DNA of 64,000 bases, from NCBI GenBank assembly GCA_022842935.1, contig JALHOP010000001.1, forward strand, positions 496,001 to 560,000, written 5' to 3'. A program made the position numbers and the translations under genes. This document shows positions 24,303-32,877 of the stretch, in pieces. Positions within the stretch are counted from its first letter, which is position 1, and each line of letters starts with the position of its first letter. A model generated the notes under the pieces. That model searched no databases. It was not told where the DNA came from and saw nothing but the letters and a program-made list of their open reading frames with translations. Source of the stretch: Myxococcota bacterium. Lineage in GTDB: Bacteria > Myxococcota > XYA12-FULL-58-9 > JALHOP01.

Positions 24303-27107
24303 TTAACTCGCTACATTGATGGAAGGCCGAGCGTTGAGCCGGGCCACCGCCAGCATGGCTGCCTCGCGGCATATGGGGTCGGGGCTCTCGCGCGCCGCTT
24401 CGACGTCGCCCACGAGCGACTGAATGCTCATATCCGCTGCCGCGATCGCGGCGCAGGTCACGAGCCAGGCGTCGCCGCTCATGAGCAGAGCCTTGACCCG
24501 CGCGTCGCGTGACAGCCTGGGGAGCTTGAAGGCGCCAGAGGCGAACTCGAGCTTTTGCTCGACGGTGGTGTCGTCGACCACGGGGATCACCAGTTGCTTG
24601 TCGTCCTTCTCGAGCAGGTTGTCGAGGACCTCGATCGCGTTGCCGCGTACCGCTGCTTTGGCACTCGCGAGATTGCGAATAGCTGCATCGACCGACGCAT
24701 CGCGACCTAGCAGCGCCACGAGCCCGAGAATGCGCTCGCGAGCGGTGCGCAGTCGATGCTTCAAGGCGTCGGCGAGCAACGGTGATGCGGAGCCGACATC
24801 GCGCTCGGCGGCGAGTAGCTCGAAATAGCGTCGTGCTTCATCGCGCAACGTCTTGCGGACCGCCTTGACGTTCATCACCAGCCGAACGTCGGTGGCTTCG
24901 AGGCGCAGCAACGCTTTGACGACTGCGCTACGGATGCGTGGGTCGGCGGAATCGAGCTCACTCGTGAGCGCCGTGACGCTCGCGTCATCGGCAAACCGCG
25001 CGAGGACGCGCGTCGCTTGCAAGCGTCCCTCGCGGTCCGCGCTCTCGTCTGCCAGCAGCTTGATGGCCGCCTCTCCGCCGCGAGCGCCGACCCGCACCAA
25101 GGCGTTCACCGCGGCTCCGGCAAGACGAGGCGCCGAGAGGGCCAAAACCAAAGCATCGATGAGCTGGGGACTCGCTAGCTTGCCCGCCGCATCGATGGCG
25201 GCGCGGCGCACGCGCACGTCAGTGTCTTTGAGGAGCGGTACCAGCGGCTGATAGAACGTCGCCACACCAACTTCGCCCAAAATCCACGCGGCGCGCTCGC
25301 GTGCCCGGAAATCCGCGCTGGTGGTCATGGCCTTGAGCTCACCCGCGCTGCGAACCACCCCGTCTAGTCCGCCATGGCGGATGAGGCCGGCCACGGTGGC
25401 GGCGCGCACGCCGACGTCGGGGTCGGTAAGCAAAGGCGAGACGAGCTCCGACGCGCTCTCTCGCTGAATCGCGGTGAGAGCCTGCACCGCCGCAGCTCGC
25501 ACCATGGGCTCGGCGTCATCGAGCCGCCGTGCGATGACCTCGACGTTGTCCGGCTTGTCGGGTGTCGAGGCGAGGAGGCGCAGAGCCGCAACACGGACAT
25601 CTGCGCTCGCGTGAGAGAGGAGGCTGCTGACGTCCGTGTCCAGCGCTTCGCGTGCCCGCGCCGGTACGCTCGCGAGCAGCTCGATCGCGTGCAAGACGTC
25701 GCCGACGCGCGAGCCCTTCAGCGCCGCTGCGAGGGTTCGGAGGGTCGATTCGTCCTTGACCTCGAAGCTCGCGTTCGCAAAGTCGAGTCGGCGTTGCTCG
25801 AGGGTCTGCACCAAGCTCTGAACATAAACGCGGCGCAGGCGTACGAGCAGGGTGAGCCATCCTGCGAGGAGCAAAGCGACGCCCCAAGCAAGCGTGCTGG
25901 CGCTGACCCGCGGCAGCCCCTTCAGTGCGGGGACGAACGCGCCGAGCGAGCCAACCGCCGCGGCGAGCAACAGGCCTGCGGCCCCGACCGAGATCGGCTT
26001 GAGCACCCCGTCGATGAAGGTCTTGGCGCGGCTGCGCATTGCCTGCGGCAGCGGGAGATAGAGGAGTTGCACTGTGCTGTCGTTCACGGTGTAGCGTAGG
26101 GAGTTCTCCGCGCCTTTGGTGAACACCACCATTGCGAGGGCCGGCACGAGTGGTACGAGCCCAAGACCAACGGAGCCCGCGAGCAGGGTTGCTGGAAGGA
26201 TAGCAAGCGCAACCAACAATCCGCCGCGCTCGAGGATTCGCGACACGAAGAAGAGTTGCACGACACCCGCGAAGACACCCGTCCAAGCGTAAAAGCCGCC
26301 GAGATAGGCGCTACGAGCGTCTTTGGATGTGATGCTGTCGCCGACGATCGCTTGGAACTGGTAGTCCACGATCGTGGACACGAGGTACGTGACAACGACC
26401 ACCATGGCGAGCAGGCGCACATGTTGCGACGACATCAGGCGCTGCTTGAGCGCGGGGGTGTTGCTCTTCTTGCGCCCGCGCGCTGCCTCGAGCTCACGCG
26501 ACGCCTCGCGACCGAGCATGGTCACCATCATCAGCGCCAAGAGGAAACACCCGCAGATCAAGAAGAGTAGGTTCTCGGTGCCGAGATGCTGCACCGCCCA
26601 GTTCACAGCGAGTCCGATAACGACGTTGGCCATGACGCCGCCCGCGCCGATGACCGCGAACAAACGCTTGGCTTCGCGCGCGTGGAAAAGCTCACCGGCC
26701 AGCTGCCAGAACTGGATAACCGCGAAGGTACCGTAGATCTCCACCCAGAAATAAAACGCCCAAGCCGCTACCGAGTGGTTTACGGAAAGCGCGAAGCGGA
26801 AGCCGAGGGTGACCAGTGTGAGCAGCGCGAGTGTTACTGCGTTGGTGCGATCGCGACGGAGAATGCGTTCGACGCGCTGGTAGATGGTCACTGCGAGCGA
26901 GACGGTGACCGCCGTGCCAATGTACGCGAGCGGCAGGAGCTGCTTGAACTCGGGGATCTCGAGAAAAAAGACAGTACGCGCGACACGGCCGACGATGAAG
27001 GCGCCGATGGCCGCGAAGAGGTAGACGAAGGCTAGACCCGTCCGCCGTGCCTCGTTCGGCCTTATCTTGAAGATGTCGAGGATTAGGGCTGCCACCTGGG
27101 CGCGCAT
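24303..27107 (-). CDS. ADP/ATP-translocase-like (NTT/Tlc) membrane domain fused to HEAT repeats
   Basis: 934 residues. Residues 1-~430 form about 12 hydrophobic helices of the NTT/MFS type (FYFWVEIYGTFAVIQFWQLA, LFAVIGAGGVMANVVIG, FTKGAENSLRYTVNDSTVQL). Residues ~440-930 are a cytosolic solenoid of HEAT-like repeats, e.g. SSLLSHASADVRVAALRLLA and RAREAAWILGEVG-type helices. Free-living bacteria with such fusions are not energy parasites, so ATP import is unlikely. The solute and the role of the repeats are unknown. It is the first gene of the four-gene minus operon and is divergent from tatD (106 nt). Confidence 0.8.
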   Translation of the reverse strand: MRAQVAALILDIFKIRPNEARRTGLAFVYLFAAIGAFIVGRVARTVFFLEIPEFKQLLPLAYIGTAVTVSLAVTIYQRVERILRRDRTNAVTLALLTLVTLGFRFALSVNHSVAAWAFYFWVEIYGTFAVIQFWQLAGELFHAREAKRLFAVIGAGGVMANVVIGLAVNWAVQHLGTENLLFLICGCFLLALMMVTMLGREASRELEAARGRKKSNTPALKQRLMSSQHVRLLAMVVVVTYLVSTIVDYQFQAIVGDSITSKDARSAYLGGFYAWTGVFAGVVQLFFVSRILERGGLLVALAILPATLLAGSVGLGLVPLVPALAMVVFTKGAENSLRYTVNDSTVQLLYLPLPQAMRSRAKTFIDGVLKPISVGAAGLLLAAAVGSLGAFVPALKGLPRVSASTLAWGVALLLAGWLTLLVRLRRVYVQSLVQTLEQRRLDFANASFEVKDESTLRTLAAALKGSRVGDVLHAIELLASVPARAREALDTDVSSLLSHASADVRVAALRLLASTPDKPDNVEVIARRLDDAEPMVRAAAVQALTAIQRESASELVSPLLTDPDVGVRAATVAGLIRHGGLDGVVRSAGELKAMTTSADFRARERAAWILGEVGVATFYQPLVPLLKDTDVRVRRAAIDAAGKLASPQLIDALVLALSAPRLAGAAVNALVRVGARGGEAAIKLLADESADREGRLQATRVLARFADDASVTALTSELDSADPRIRSAVVKALLRLEATDVRLVMNVKAVRKTLRDEARRYFELLAAERDVGSASPLLADALKHRLRTARERILGLVALLGRDASVDAAIRNLASAKAAVRGNAIEVLDNLLEKDDKQLVIPVVDDTTVEQKLEFASGAFKLPRLSRDARVKALLMSGDAWLVTCAAIAAADMSIQSLVGDVEAARESPDPICREAAMLAVARLNARPSINVAS

Positions 27108-27213
27108 CGTGCCACCTCACTATCAGGTCGCGCCGCCGACGGCGAGCGCCGCACATTGGCCACTCCCGAGCGGCCCACGGGCGGAGCGTTGCCAGAAGGG
27201 CAAGCGAAACGCT

Positions 27214-28002
27214 ATGCCGCTCCCGATGTTCATCGACTCGCACTGCCATCTCGAGCGTCACACCTTCGCCGACGAGCTCGATGGGGTGATCGAGCGCGCC
27301 TTCGCCGCCGAGCTCTCCCACATGGTTGCCGTCGGTGCTTCCCGTGTCGCCGAGGGCGCCACCGAGGCCATCGCATTGGCTGAGCGTGTAGCTAACATCT
27401 ACGCGACCGCCGGTATTCACCCGCACGATGCGGGTAAAGCAACCGATGCCGACCTGTCCGCCATTGCGGTCGCGGCCCGCGGCGCGAAGGTCGTGAGCGT
27501 CGGCGAGATCGGGCTCGACTACCACTACGACTTCGCGCCCAAAGACGTGCAGCGGAACGTCTTCGTCCGCCAGATTGCCATTGCCCATGACGTCGACAAG
27601 CCGATCATGCTGCACGTGCGCGAAGCCCACGAAGACGCCTGGCAGGTCCTCGACGATGCCGGCATGCCGAGGGCTGGTGGCATCGTGCATTGCTTCACCG
27701 CTGGGCCTCGGGAGGCTGAGGAGTATCTCAAGCGCGGCATGCACCTGTCGATTCCAGGGGTCGTCACTTTTCCGAAGAGCGTCGAGCTGCAGGAGGCGGT
27801 GAAGATGATTCCGCTGGAGCGGATGCTCATCGAGACGGATACTCCGTATCTTGCGCCAGTCCCGTTTCGCGGCAAGCGCAACGAGCCTGCTTACGTCGTG
27901 CATACCGCCGCCAAGATCGCCGAGCTTCGTGGTAGCACGCAGGCGGCCATCGGCGAGGCAACACGCCGGAATGCACTCGCGATTTTCCGCATCGGAGCGT
28001 AG
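27214..28002 (+). CDS. tatD: TatD-family metal-dependent hydrolase / 3'-5' DNase
   Basis: 262 residues from the ATG at 27214 (GAAGGG upstream). Metal ligands of the TIM barrel are all visible: DSHCHLE (HxH), VGEIGLDYHYD (Glu), MLHVREAH (His), GIVHCFTAG (His) and IETDTPYLAP (Asp). TatD enzymes are nucleases acting in DNA repair and RNA processing. Transcribed alone, divergent from the HEAT/NTT operon. Upstream codons to 27067 overlap that divergent gene and were excluded. Confidence 0.93.
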   Translation: MPLPMFIDSHCHLERHTFADELDGVIERAFAAELSHMVAVGASRVAEGATEAIALAERVANIYATAGIHPHDAGKATDADLSAIAVAARGAKVVSVGEIGLDYHYDFAPKDVQRNVFVRQIAIAHDVDKPIMLHVREAHEDAWQVLDDAGMPRAGGIVHCFTAGPREAEEYLKRGMHLSIPGVVTFPKSVELQEAVKMIPLERMLIETDTPYLAPVPFRGKRNEPAYVVHTAAKIAELRGSTQAAIGEATRRNALAIFRIGA

Positions 28003-28082
28003 TCGCAGGGCCACGCATCCGAGACCTGCGTGTGGACCTGGCTCCCCAATGTCGTCGTCCGCGCTGAAGCAAATTCAGGGGG

Positions 28083-28111
28083 TTAGCCGCGCCGGGGCGT
28101 GTGGGTAATAC
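28083..28111 (+). promoter_or_regulatory. candidate promoter of the lipoprotein/haem/DUF1501-like cassette
   Basis: TTAGCC (28083-28088) and TAATAC (28106-28111) are spaced by 17 nt. Transcription from near 28118 leaves a ~24-nt leader before the ATG at 28142. That supports this ATG over the in-frame ATG at 28118. The -35 box is a weak match. Confidence 0.4.
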
Positions 28112-28141
28112 GGCACGATGTGTGCTTGCGTCCAGGCAACC

Positions 28142-28693
28142 ATGCGTTACGCACTTTTGTGGCTCGTTGGCCTCACAGTCGCCTGCGACGGCGCCATCGG
28201 TGACGCGCCGGATGCCCCGCTCGATGCGGAGGCCGAGCGCGATCCGTCCCTCGACCTCAACGTGCCGGCCTTTGCTCAGCCGGCCGTACAGGTGCGCTTG
28301 TTGCCGTTCAGCGTGCGCTTGGCGAAGGTCTCGGCGGTGGTTGGCAAGCCGAGCACCGACCCCATGTTCAGCGAGCTCCTGCGCAGACGGTATCAGCTCG
28401 GCGACTACGACTTCGCGAACGGCATCGTCGCTGACAACCAATGGTCGGCGTCTCGCATGACCAACTGGGTCGACGCGCTCAAACCGGTGTGCGCTTCGGC
28501 AGATATGGTGACACGCTTCCCGGACCTTGCGGGGCGCGACCTGGACGCCTTTCACAAGTCAGCCACGGGGAGGACGCTCACCCAAGACGAGCTCGTGGTA
28601 TTCGGAGAGGCGCTTCTGGGGCTGACCGGTGCCGAGCGTGACACGACCACCTGCCTTGCGGTCTTGTCGTCGTTGGAGTTTGTCGCCCAATGA
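28142..28693 (+). CDS. small lipoprotein of unknown function
   Basis: 183 residues from the ATG at 28142, which gives a compact signal peptide ending in the lipobox TVAC. The acidic region after the Cys (DAPLDAEAERDPSLDLN) suggests an outer-membrane or surface linker. The rest is helical, ends with a loop bearing LTGAERDTTTCLAV, and has no recognised family. It overlaps the next gene by four bases (ATGA), so the two proteins are probably made in similar amounts and work together. Confidence 0.75.
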   Translation: MRYALLWLVGLTVACDGAIGDAPDAPLDAEAERDPSLDLNVPAFAQPAVQVRLLPFSVRLAKVSAVVGKPSTDPMFSELLRRRYQLGDYDFANGIVADNQWSASRMTNWVDALKPVCASADMVTRFPDLAGRDLDAFHKSATGRTLTQDELVVFGEALLGLTGAERDTTTCLAVLSSLEFVAQ

Positions 28694-29835
28694 AGCGCCT
28701 CGTCTTTGGCATAGCGATACTCACCGCGTGCCAGGAGATGGAGAAGCTCCCACCGATGGAGCAGCCCACTCAAGCCCAGAGGCCGGCAGAGGTTTTCGTG
28801 CTGACGGCGCCGCAAGCGACGACCTATCTCGCGCGCCTGGCGCCGATGCTCGCCGGCCGGGTCCTCAACGACGAGGAGCTTGGGCGCATCGCACAAGATC
28901 CCACCGCAGCCGTTCGGACCATCGTTGGTGCGTGGACGCGGGCGCCATATTTCAAGCACGCGGCGCGCGACTTGATCGCACAGAAGCTCTTGGTGAGCGG
29001 CGAGAGCGGCGGCATCGACTTCGACCTACCCGGTAACCTCGCCGAATACATCGTCGCCAACGACTTGCCCTACGCGACCATCCTCACGGCCGACTACTGC
29101 GTCGACGGCTCCGGCAGCAAGCGGGCCTGCGATACCGGCGCGCCGTTCGCTGCAGGAGTCCTCGGCACTCGAGCATATCTCGCGAGCCGCGCAGGGCGCT
29201 TCAACCTGACGCGCAGCAGCACCATGATGCTCGCTTTCGCCTGCAGCCGCTATCCCATGGACACCGCGATGCAACCGCGCGTCGAGCGCACGCAGCTCAT
29301 CAGCATGTTTCAAGCCGAAACCCTCGATGACCAGGCCGACGACCGCGCACGCTCGGGTTTCGGCAATGGGGAGCAGTGTTACACCTGTCACGGGCAGTTC
29401 GCCGCGCACGCCCAAGTGTTCGTGCGCTTCGACGAGACCGGACTATGGCAGGCGAACGCAACCGGCCAGCAGGACACTGGACCCGAGGCGGAGCTCGGCC
29501 GCGCCGCGGACGGGTTGTACACTTCGCACTTCGTCGATCCGACGCGTGCGGCGAGTGAGCAATCCCAGATGATGGGCGTCGAGGTGTCGAACCTCGCTGC
29601 CGCAGCGAAGGTTCTGGCCTCTAGCCCGCAGTTCGTGTCTTGCGGGGCGCGCAACCTGGTCGAGTACGTTTTAGCGGTCGATGGCAACACCAGGGTAGAC
29701 GAAGACGCACTGCATGCGATCACGGAAGCGGCGCGGGCGGTCGCAACGGATCCGACGCTCGCCACGATCGCTGTCGAGACCTTCAGTAACTCGCGCATCG
29801 TCCGGTCCGTCGTTCCCAAGGAGTCCGCCCCATGA
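28690..29835 (+). CDS. lipoprotein with one haem-c motif
   Basis: 381 residues. The N-terminus MKRLVFGIAILTACQ has a lipobox (LTAC). The first half is helical and the centre carries EQCYTCHGQF, a single CxxCH covalent haem site (residues ~231-236). The second half resembles the C-terminal region of planctomycete/myxobacterial DUF1585/1588/1592-type proteins only in general layout (FVSCGARNLVEYVLAVDG), so I do not assign the family. Predicted extracytoplasmic. The four-base overlap with both neighbours links it to the small lipoprotein and the Tat-exported protein. Confidence 0.75.
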   Translation: MKRLVFGIAILTACQEMEKLPPMEQPTQAQRPAEVFVLTAPQATTYLARLAPMLAGRVLNDEELGRIAQDPTAAVRTIVGAWTRAPYFKHAARDLIAQKLLVSGESGGIDFDLPGNLAEYIVANDLPYATILTADYCVDGSGSKRACDTGAPFAAGVLGTRAYLASRAGRFNLTRSSTMMLAFACSRYPMDTAMQPRVERTQLISMFQAETLDDQADDRARSGFGNGEQCYTCHGQFAAHAQVFVRFDETGLWQANATGQQDTGPEAELGRAADGLYTSHFVDPTRAASEQSQMMGVEVSNLAAAAKVLASSPQFVSCGARNLVEYVLAVDGNTRVDEDALHAITEAARAVATDPTLATIAVETFSNSRIVRSVVPKESAP

Positions 29836-31361
29836 AGATTCACGAGCTCCGTGGCATGTCCGTCATCGACCGTCGTCGACTACTGAAGATCCTCGGTGCG
29901 ACCGCTGCGCTGCCGGTTGCGACGCGGCTCGCCGCGACCGACGTGTTGATGGGGAACGCGCACGCTCAAGCGGCGCAGGAGCCCATGTACTTCATCGAGA
30001 TCAATCTGCGCGACCAGTGGGACCATGGCCACGTCTTCGTGGCGCCGTCGCTCGCGCGCAACGTCAACCTCCGCCGCGGCGCGACAGGTCGCCTCGCTGC
30101 CATCTACGCGCCAGCCTCGGAGATCAAGCAGGTCCCCGGCACCGATATCTTTCTTACCAACGACTCGTTGCCTCTCGAGCCCCACGTCGACACCATTGCC
30201 ATGATCGACTGCTGCGAGCTTTCTGCGGGCGACATCCACGGCCACGAGGCGGCGAACCCTTTGCGCTCGCCCGGTCGCACCAAGCAATCGAACAAGCCCG
30301 GCTATTTGCCGATGTTCAACAACGAGCGTGGGTCGAACCATCCTCAAGGCTGCGAGGCCTATTACTCCGCGACCCCTACAGTCGCCGCGCTCCACAGCCA
30401 TTACGCCAAGGTGGTCGACCGGAACACAAAGGTCGGAATCGCATTCAAGGGTGTCGGACGCACGCTCCACACCGTCTATCATTACGGAGCAGGCCTCCCG
30501 AACGGAGAGCTCGATCGCCTGCGCAGTCGCAACGAGCTCTTCGAACACTTCCCCGACACGGTTGAAGACTTGAACGTGCTCGCCAAACCCGAGGATGCGC
30601 GTGCGCTCACCAACATCTTGCGGCGGATCGACCCGGCCTTTCTTGCCAAGCGGAAGGTCGCCGATAGCGGTGGCGTTCAGCACGGCGCAAACCTCGACGA
30701 AGCACAGCGCCTACTCTACGTGGGAGAGCCTCGCGTGGTCAGCTTGCCGCTGACACAGGAAGAGACCGCTTACTGGAGTGCGGGCGTGCCGGCTCAGGTC
30801 TCCGAGTCGCCTCGCGCGCAGATCTGGGAGCAGGTCGCATGGGCCTTCAAGCTGGTGTCGAACGATCTCTGCCGAACGGTCGCCATCGAATTCGACTACG
30901 TCGACGTCCACGATCAGCGGCAAGAGTCGCAGGTGCGCGTGCAAGCCAAACAGATCGCGTTGCCGCTCGCGCGACTGATCAGCAAGCTCAAAGAGGCAGG
31001 GATCTACGATCGGACCGTTATCGCGGTCTACACGGCGGACGGTAGCCGCGCTCCGGCCGCCAACTCCAGCGGCGACGAAGGAAAGAACACCATCATCCTC
31101 GCGGGCGGCATGGTGCGCGGCGGCTATTACGGCGACATCTCGGTGGCCGGTAACGACGGTGACGGGCACGTCTATGCGTATCACATGCCGGATCTTGCGA
31201 GCGGTGTCCGACTGTCGACTGGCTCGACGAACAACTCTGGGCGGGTTCCGGGCAGCGCCGTCTGGCGAACGGTGACGCGCGCGCTGAAGATTCCAGACAG
31301 CTACTTGCAGTTTCCTGACGTCGTGAACGCGCAACCCTTGCCGTTCATGCTGCGCGCCTGA
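29832..31361 (+). CDS. Tat-exported DUF1501-like (phosphatase/sulfatase-fold) protein
   Basis: 509 residues. A twin-arginine signal (DRRRLLKILGATAALP) is followed by a region starting MYFIEINLRDQWDHGHV. The C-terminal third has the pattern seen in DUF1501 proteins of the alkaline-phosphatase superfamily: FDYVDVHDQRQ, LISKLKEAGIYDRTVIAVYT, then NTIILAGGMVRGGYYGD. Metal-ligand positions cannot be confirmed by eye. Export in folded form fits a cofactor-bearing enzyme. Third gene of the overlapping cassette. Substrate unknown. Confidence 0.7.
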   Translation: MKIHELRGMSVIDRRRLLKILGATAALPVATRLAATDVLMGNAHAQAAQEPMYFIEINLRDQWDHGHVFVAPSLARNVNLRRGATGRLAAIYAPASEIKQVPGTDIFLTNDSLPLEPHVDTIAMIDCCELSAGDIHGHEAANPLRSPGRTKQSNKPGYLPMFNNERGSNHPQGCEAYYSATPTVAALHSHYAKVVDRNTKVGIAFKGVGRTLHTVYHYGAGLPNGELDRLRSRNELFEHFPDTVEDLNVLAKPEDARALTNILRRIDPAFLAKRKVADSGGVQHGANLDEAQRLLYVGEPRVVSLPLTQEETAYWSAGVPAQVSESPRAQIWEQVAWAFKLVSNDLCRTVAIEFDYVDVHDQRQESQVRVQAKQIALPLARLISKLKEAGIYDRTVIAVYTADGSRAPAANSSGDEGKNTIILAGGMVRGGYYGDISVAGNDGDGHVYAYHMPDLASGVRLSTGSTNNSGRVPGSAVWRTVTRALKIPDSYLQFPDVVNAQPLPFMLRA

Positions 31362-31378
31362 AGAGGGCTCTCGCGGCG

Positions 31379-32602
31379 CTACAACAAGATGCCGGCGATA
31401 GCGGCTGAGATGAAGTTAGCGAGCGTTCCCGCGAGCATGGCGCGAAATCCGAGCTTTGCGAGGTCCGCACGGCGCTCTGGCACAAGCGCGCCGATGCCAC
31501 CGATCTGGATACCCACCGACGAGATGTTGGCGAATCCGGCTAGCGCGAACGACGCGATGGTGAACGAGCGGGGGTCGAGTGTCTCTTTGAGCGGACCCAG
31601 CTGAGCATACGCGAAGAACTCGTTGAGGACCGCACGCGTCCCCAAGAGACCGCCGATGACGCCGCTATCCTTCCACGAGACCCCGAGCAGCCAAGCCACT
31701 GGACGCAAGACCCAGCCCAGCACGGTCTGCATGTTCTCGGGGAACCACGGCAGAAATCCGTGGATGCCCTTCATCATCCCGTTGAACAGAGCGACCAGCG
31801 CGACGAACGACACCAGCATCGCGATGACGTTGAGCATCAAATGCAAGCCTTCGCCCGTGCCGCGGGTCGCTGCTGCGACCACGTTGACGTCTTGCTTTGG
31901 CATGTCGAGCTTCACGTTGCCGAAGGTCTCGGGTGTTCCCGTTTCAGGCTCGAGCAACTTCGCCATCATGATGGTCCCGGGAGCCGTCATGATGACCGCG
32001 GTAAGCAAGTGGCGCGCTTCGACGCCAAACGCGATGTATGCGGCCATCAGAGAGCCCGAGATGTGCGCCATGCCAGCGGTCATGACGGTCATGAGCTCCG
32101 AGCGCGTCATGCGCGGCAGAAATGGACGAATGGTCAGCGGCGCCTCGGTCTGTCCCATGAAGATGCTGGCCGCAACGTCGAGGCTCTCCGCGCCGCTTGC
32201 ATGCATCAGCTTCGCCATCACCATGGCGAGACCCCGCACGACGAGTTGCATGACGCCGACGTGGTAGAGAATCGCGAACAGTGCGGAAACGAAAATGATG
32301 GCAGGCAAGATCTGAAACGCGAAGATGACGCCGAGCGACGAGTTGGGTGCGCCGATCTCGCCGAACACGAACTTCGAGCCCTCGTAGCTGTAGTGCAGGA
32401 TGGCTGCGACGCCTTCACCCAGCGCGCGGAAGAGCTGCTGCCCAAAGGGTACACGCAGGACGAAGACCGCGAAGAGAACCTGCAGCCCGAGGCCCCAGGC
32501 GACGATCGACCAGCGAATCGCGCGTCGATCGCTCGATAGAAGCACGCCCACGCCAACGATCGCTGCGATACCGAGCAAACCAGAGAAACGGGCGATATCC
32601 AT
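31379..32602 (-). CDS. concentrative nucleoside transporter (NupC/CNT family)
   Basis: 407 residues from the ATG at 32602 (MDIARFSGLLGIAA); in-frame ATGs further up would precede the first membrane helix. CNT hallmarks: SSLGVIFAFQILPAIIFVSA, FMGQTEAPLTIRPFL (the G-Q-T-E-A-P substrate site), LTAVIMTAPGTIMMAKL, NEFFAYAQLG, and FANISSVGIQIGG near the end. It imports nucleosides with Na+ or H+. Convergent with the DUF1501-like gene (17 nt) and divergent from the rimP operon. Confidence 0.93.
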   Translation of the reverse strand: MDIARFSGLLGIAAIVGVGVLLSSDRRAIRWSIVAWGLGLQVLFAVFVLRVPFGQQLFRALGEGVAAILHYSYEGSKFVFGEIGAPNSSLGVIFAFQILPAIIFVSALFAILYHVGVMQLVVRGLAMVMAKLMHASGAESLDVAASIFMGQTEAPLTIRPFLPRMTRSELMTVMTAGMAHISGSLMAAYIAFGVEARHLLTAVIMTAPGTIMMAKLLEPETGTPETFGNVKLDMPKQDVNVVAAATRGTGEGLHLMLNVIAMLVSFVALVALFNGMMKGIHGFLPWFPENMQTVLGWVLRPVAWLLGVSWKDSGVIGGLLGTRAVLNEFFAYAQLGPLKETLDPRSFTIASFALAGFANISSVGIQIGGIGALVPERRADLAKLGFRAMLAGTLANFISAAIAGILL

Positions 32603-32724
32603 CGAGTCCTCGAACGTAGCAAACGCCCGAGTCATAGGGCGTTGGGGGGCTACGTCGGGGCGGAGTAATGCACGAGCCTGCTTTTCGCGTCCATCGCGAA
32701 TACACGCCCCAAAACGGCGCTCCG

Positions 32725-32754
32725 TTGACAAATCGCAAGCCGGATTGCTAGGAG
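32725..32754 (+). promoter_or_regulatory. promoter of the rimP-nusA-rnpM-infB operon
   Basis: A consensus TTGACA (32725-32730) is followed after 18 nt by TAGGAG (32749-32754), preceded by an extended -10 TGC. Transcription would start near 32761 and reach the leader terminator about 50 nt later. This is the best -35 box I saw in the window. It lies in the divergent gap with the nucleoside transporter. Confidence 0.55.
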
Positions 32755-32760
32755 GCGCGT

Positions 32761-32833
32761 GACGTTTGGTTGCTGTCCCTAGGCTTAACGGCCGGGCAGC
32801 TAGGCTGGATGGGCTCTCGACGAGCCCTTTTTT
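32761..32833 (+). ncRNA. rimP operon leader RNA / candidate attenuator
   Basis: About 73 nt from the predicted start to a terminator. An upstream stem pairs GCTGTCC (32772-32778) with GGGCAGC (32794-32800, one G-U). The hexamer TAGGCT occurs twice (32780-32785, 32801-32806), giving alternative pairings before the terminator stem. A rimP-leader attenuator is known in other proteobacteria, and NusA, encoded here, stimulates termination. Feedback attenuation is therefore plausible but is my inference. The RNA could also be a stand-alone small RNA. Confidence 0.5.
32811..32833 (+). terminator. Rho-independent terminator ahead of rimP
   Basis: GGGCTC (32811-32816) and GAGCCC (32822-32827) form a perfect 6-bp stem with a 5-nt loop, followed immediately by six T residues. 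Its orientation stops + strand transcription, though the only upstream + strand DNA is the short rimP leader. It sits 45 nt before the rimP ATG, so it must be read through or relieved for the operon to be expressed. Confidence 0.75.
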
Positions 32834-32877
32834 GTTTCTAGTTTCGCCGCTTTTTCGAAGGGCGGCCGGGTGCCTTT

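Noticed and set aside
29714-30565. 283-codon + strand frame in another phase
   Set aside because: Overlaps the DUF1501-like gene in a shifted frame, with an extreme arginine content.
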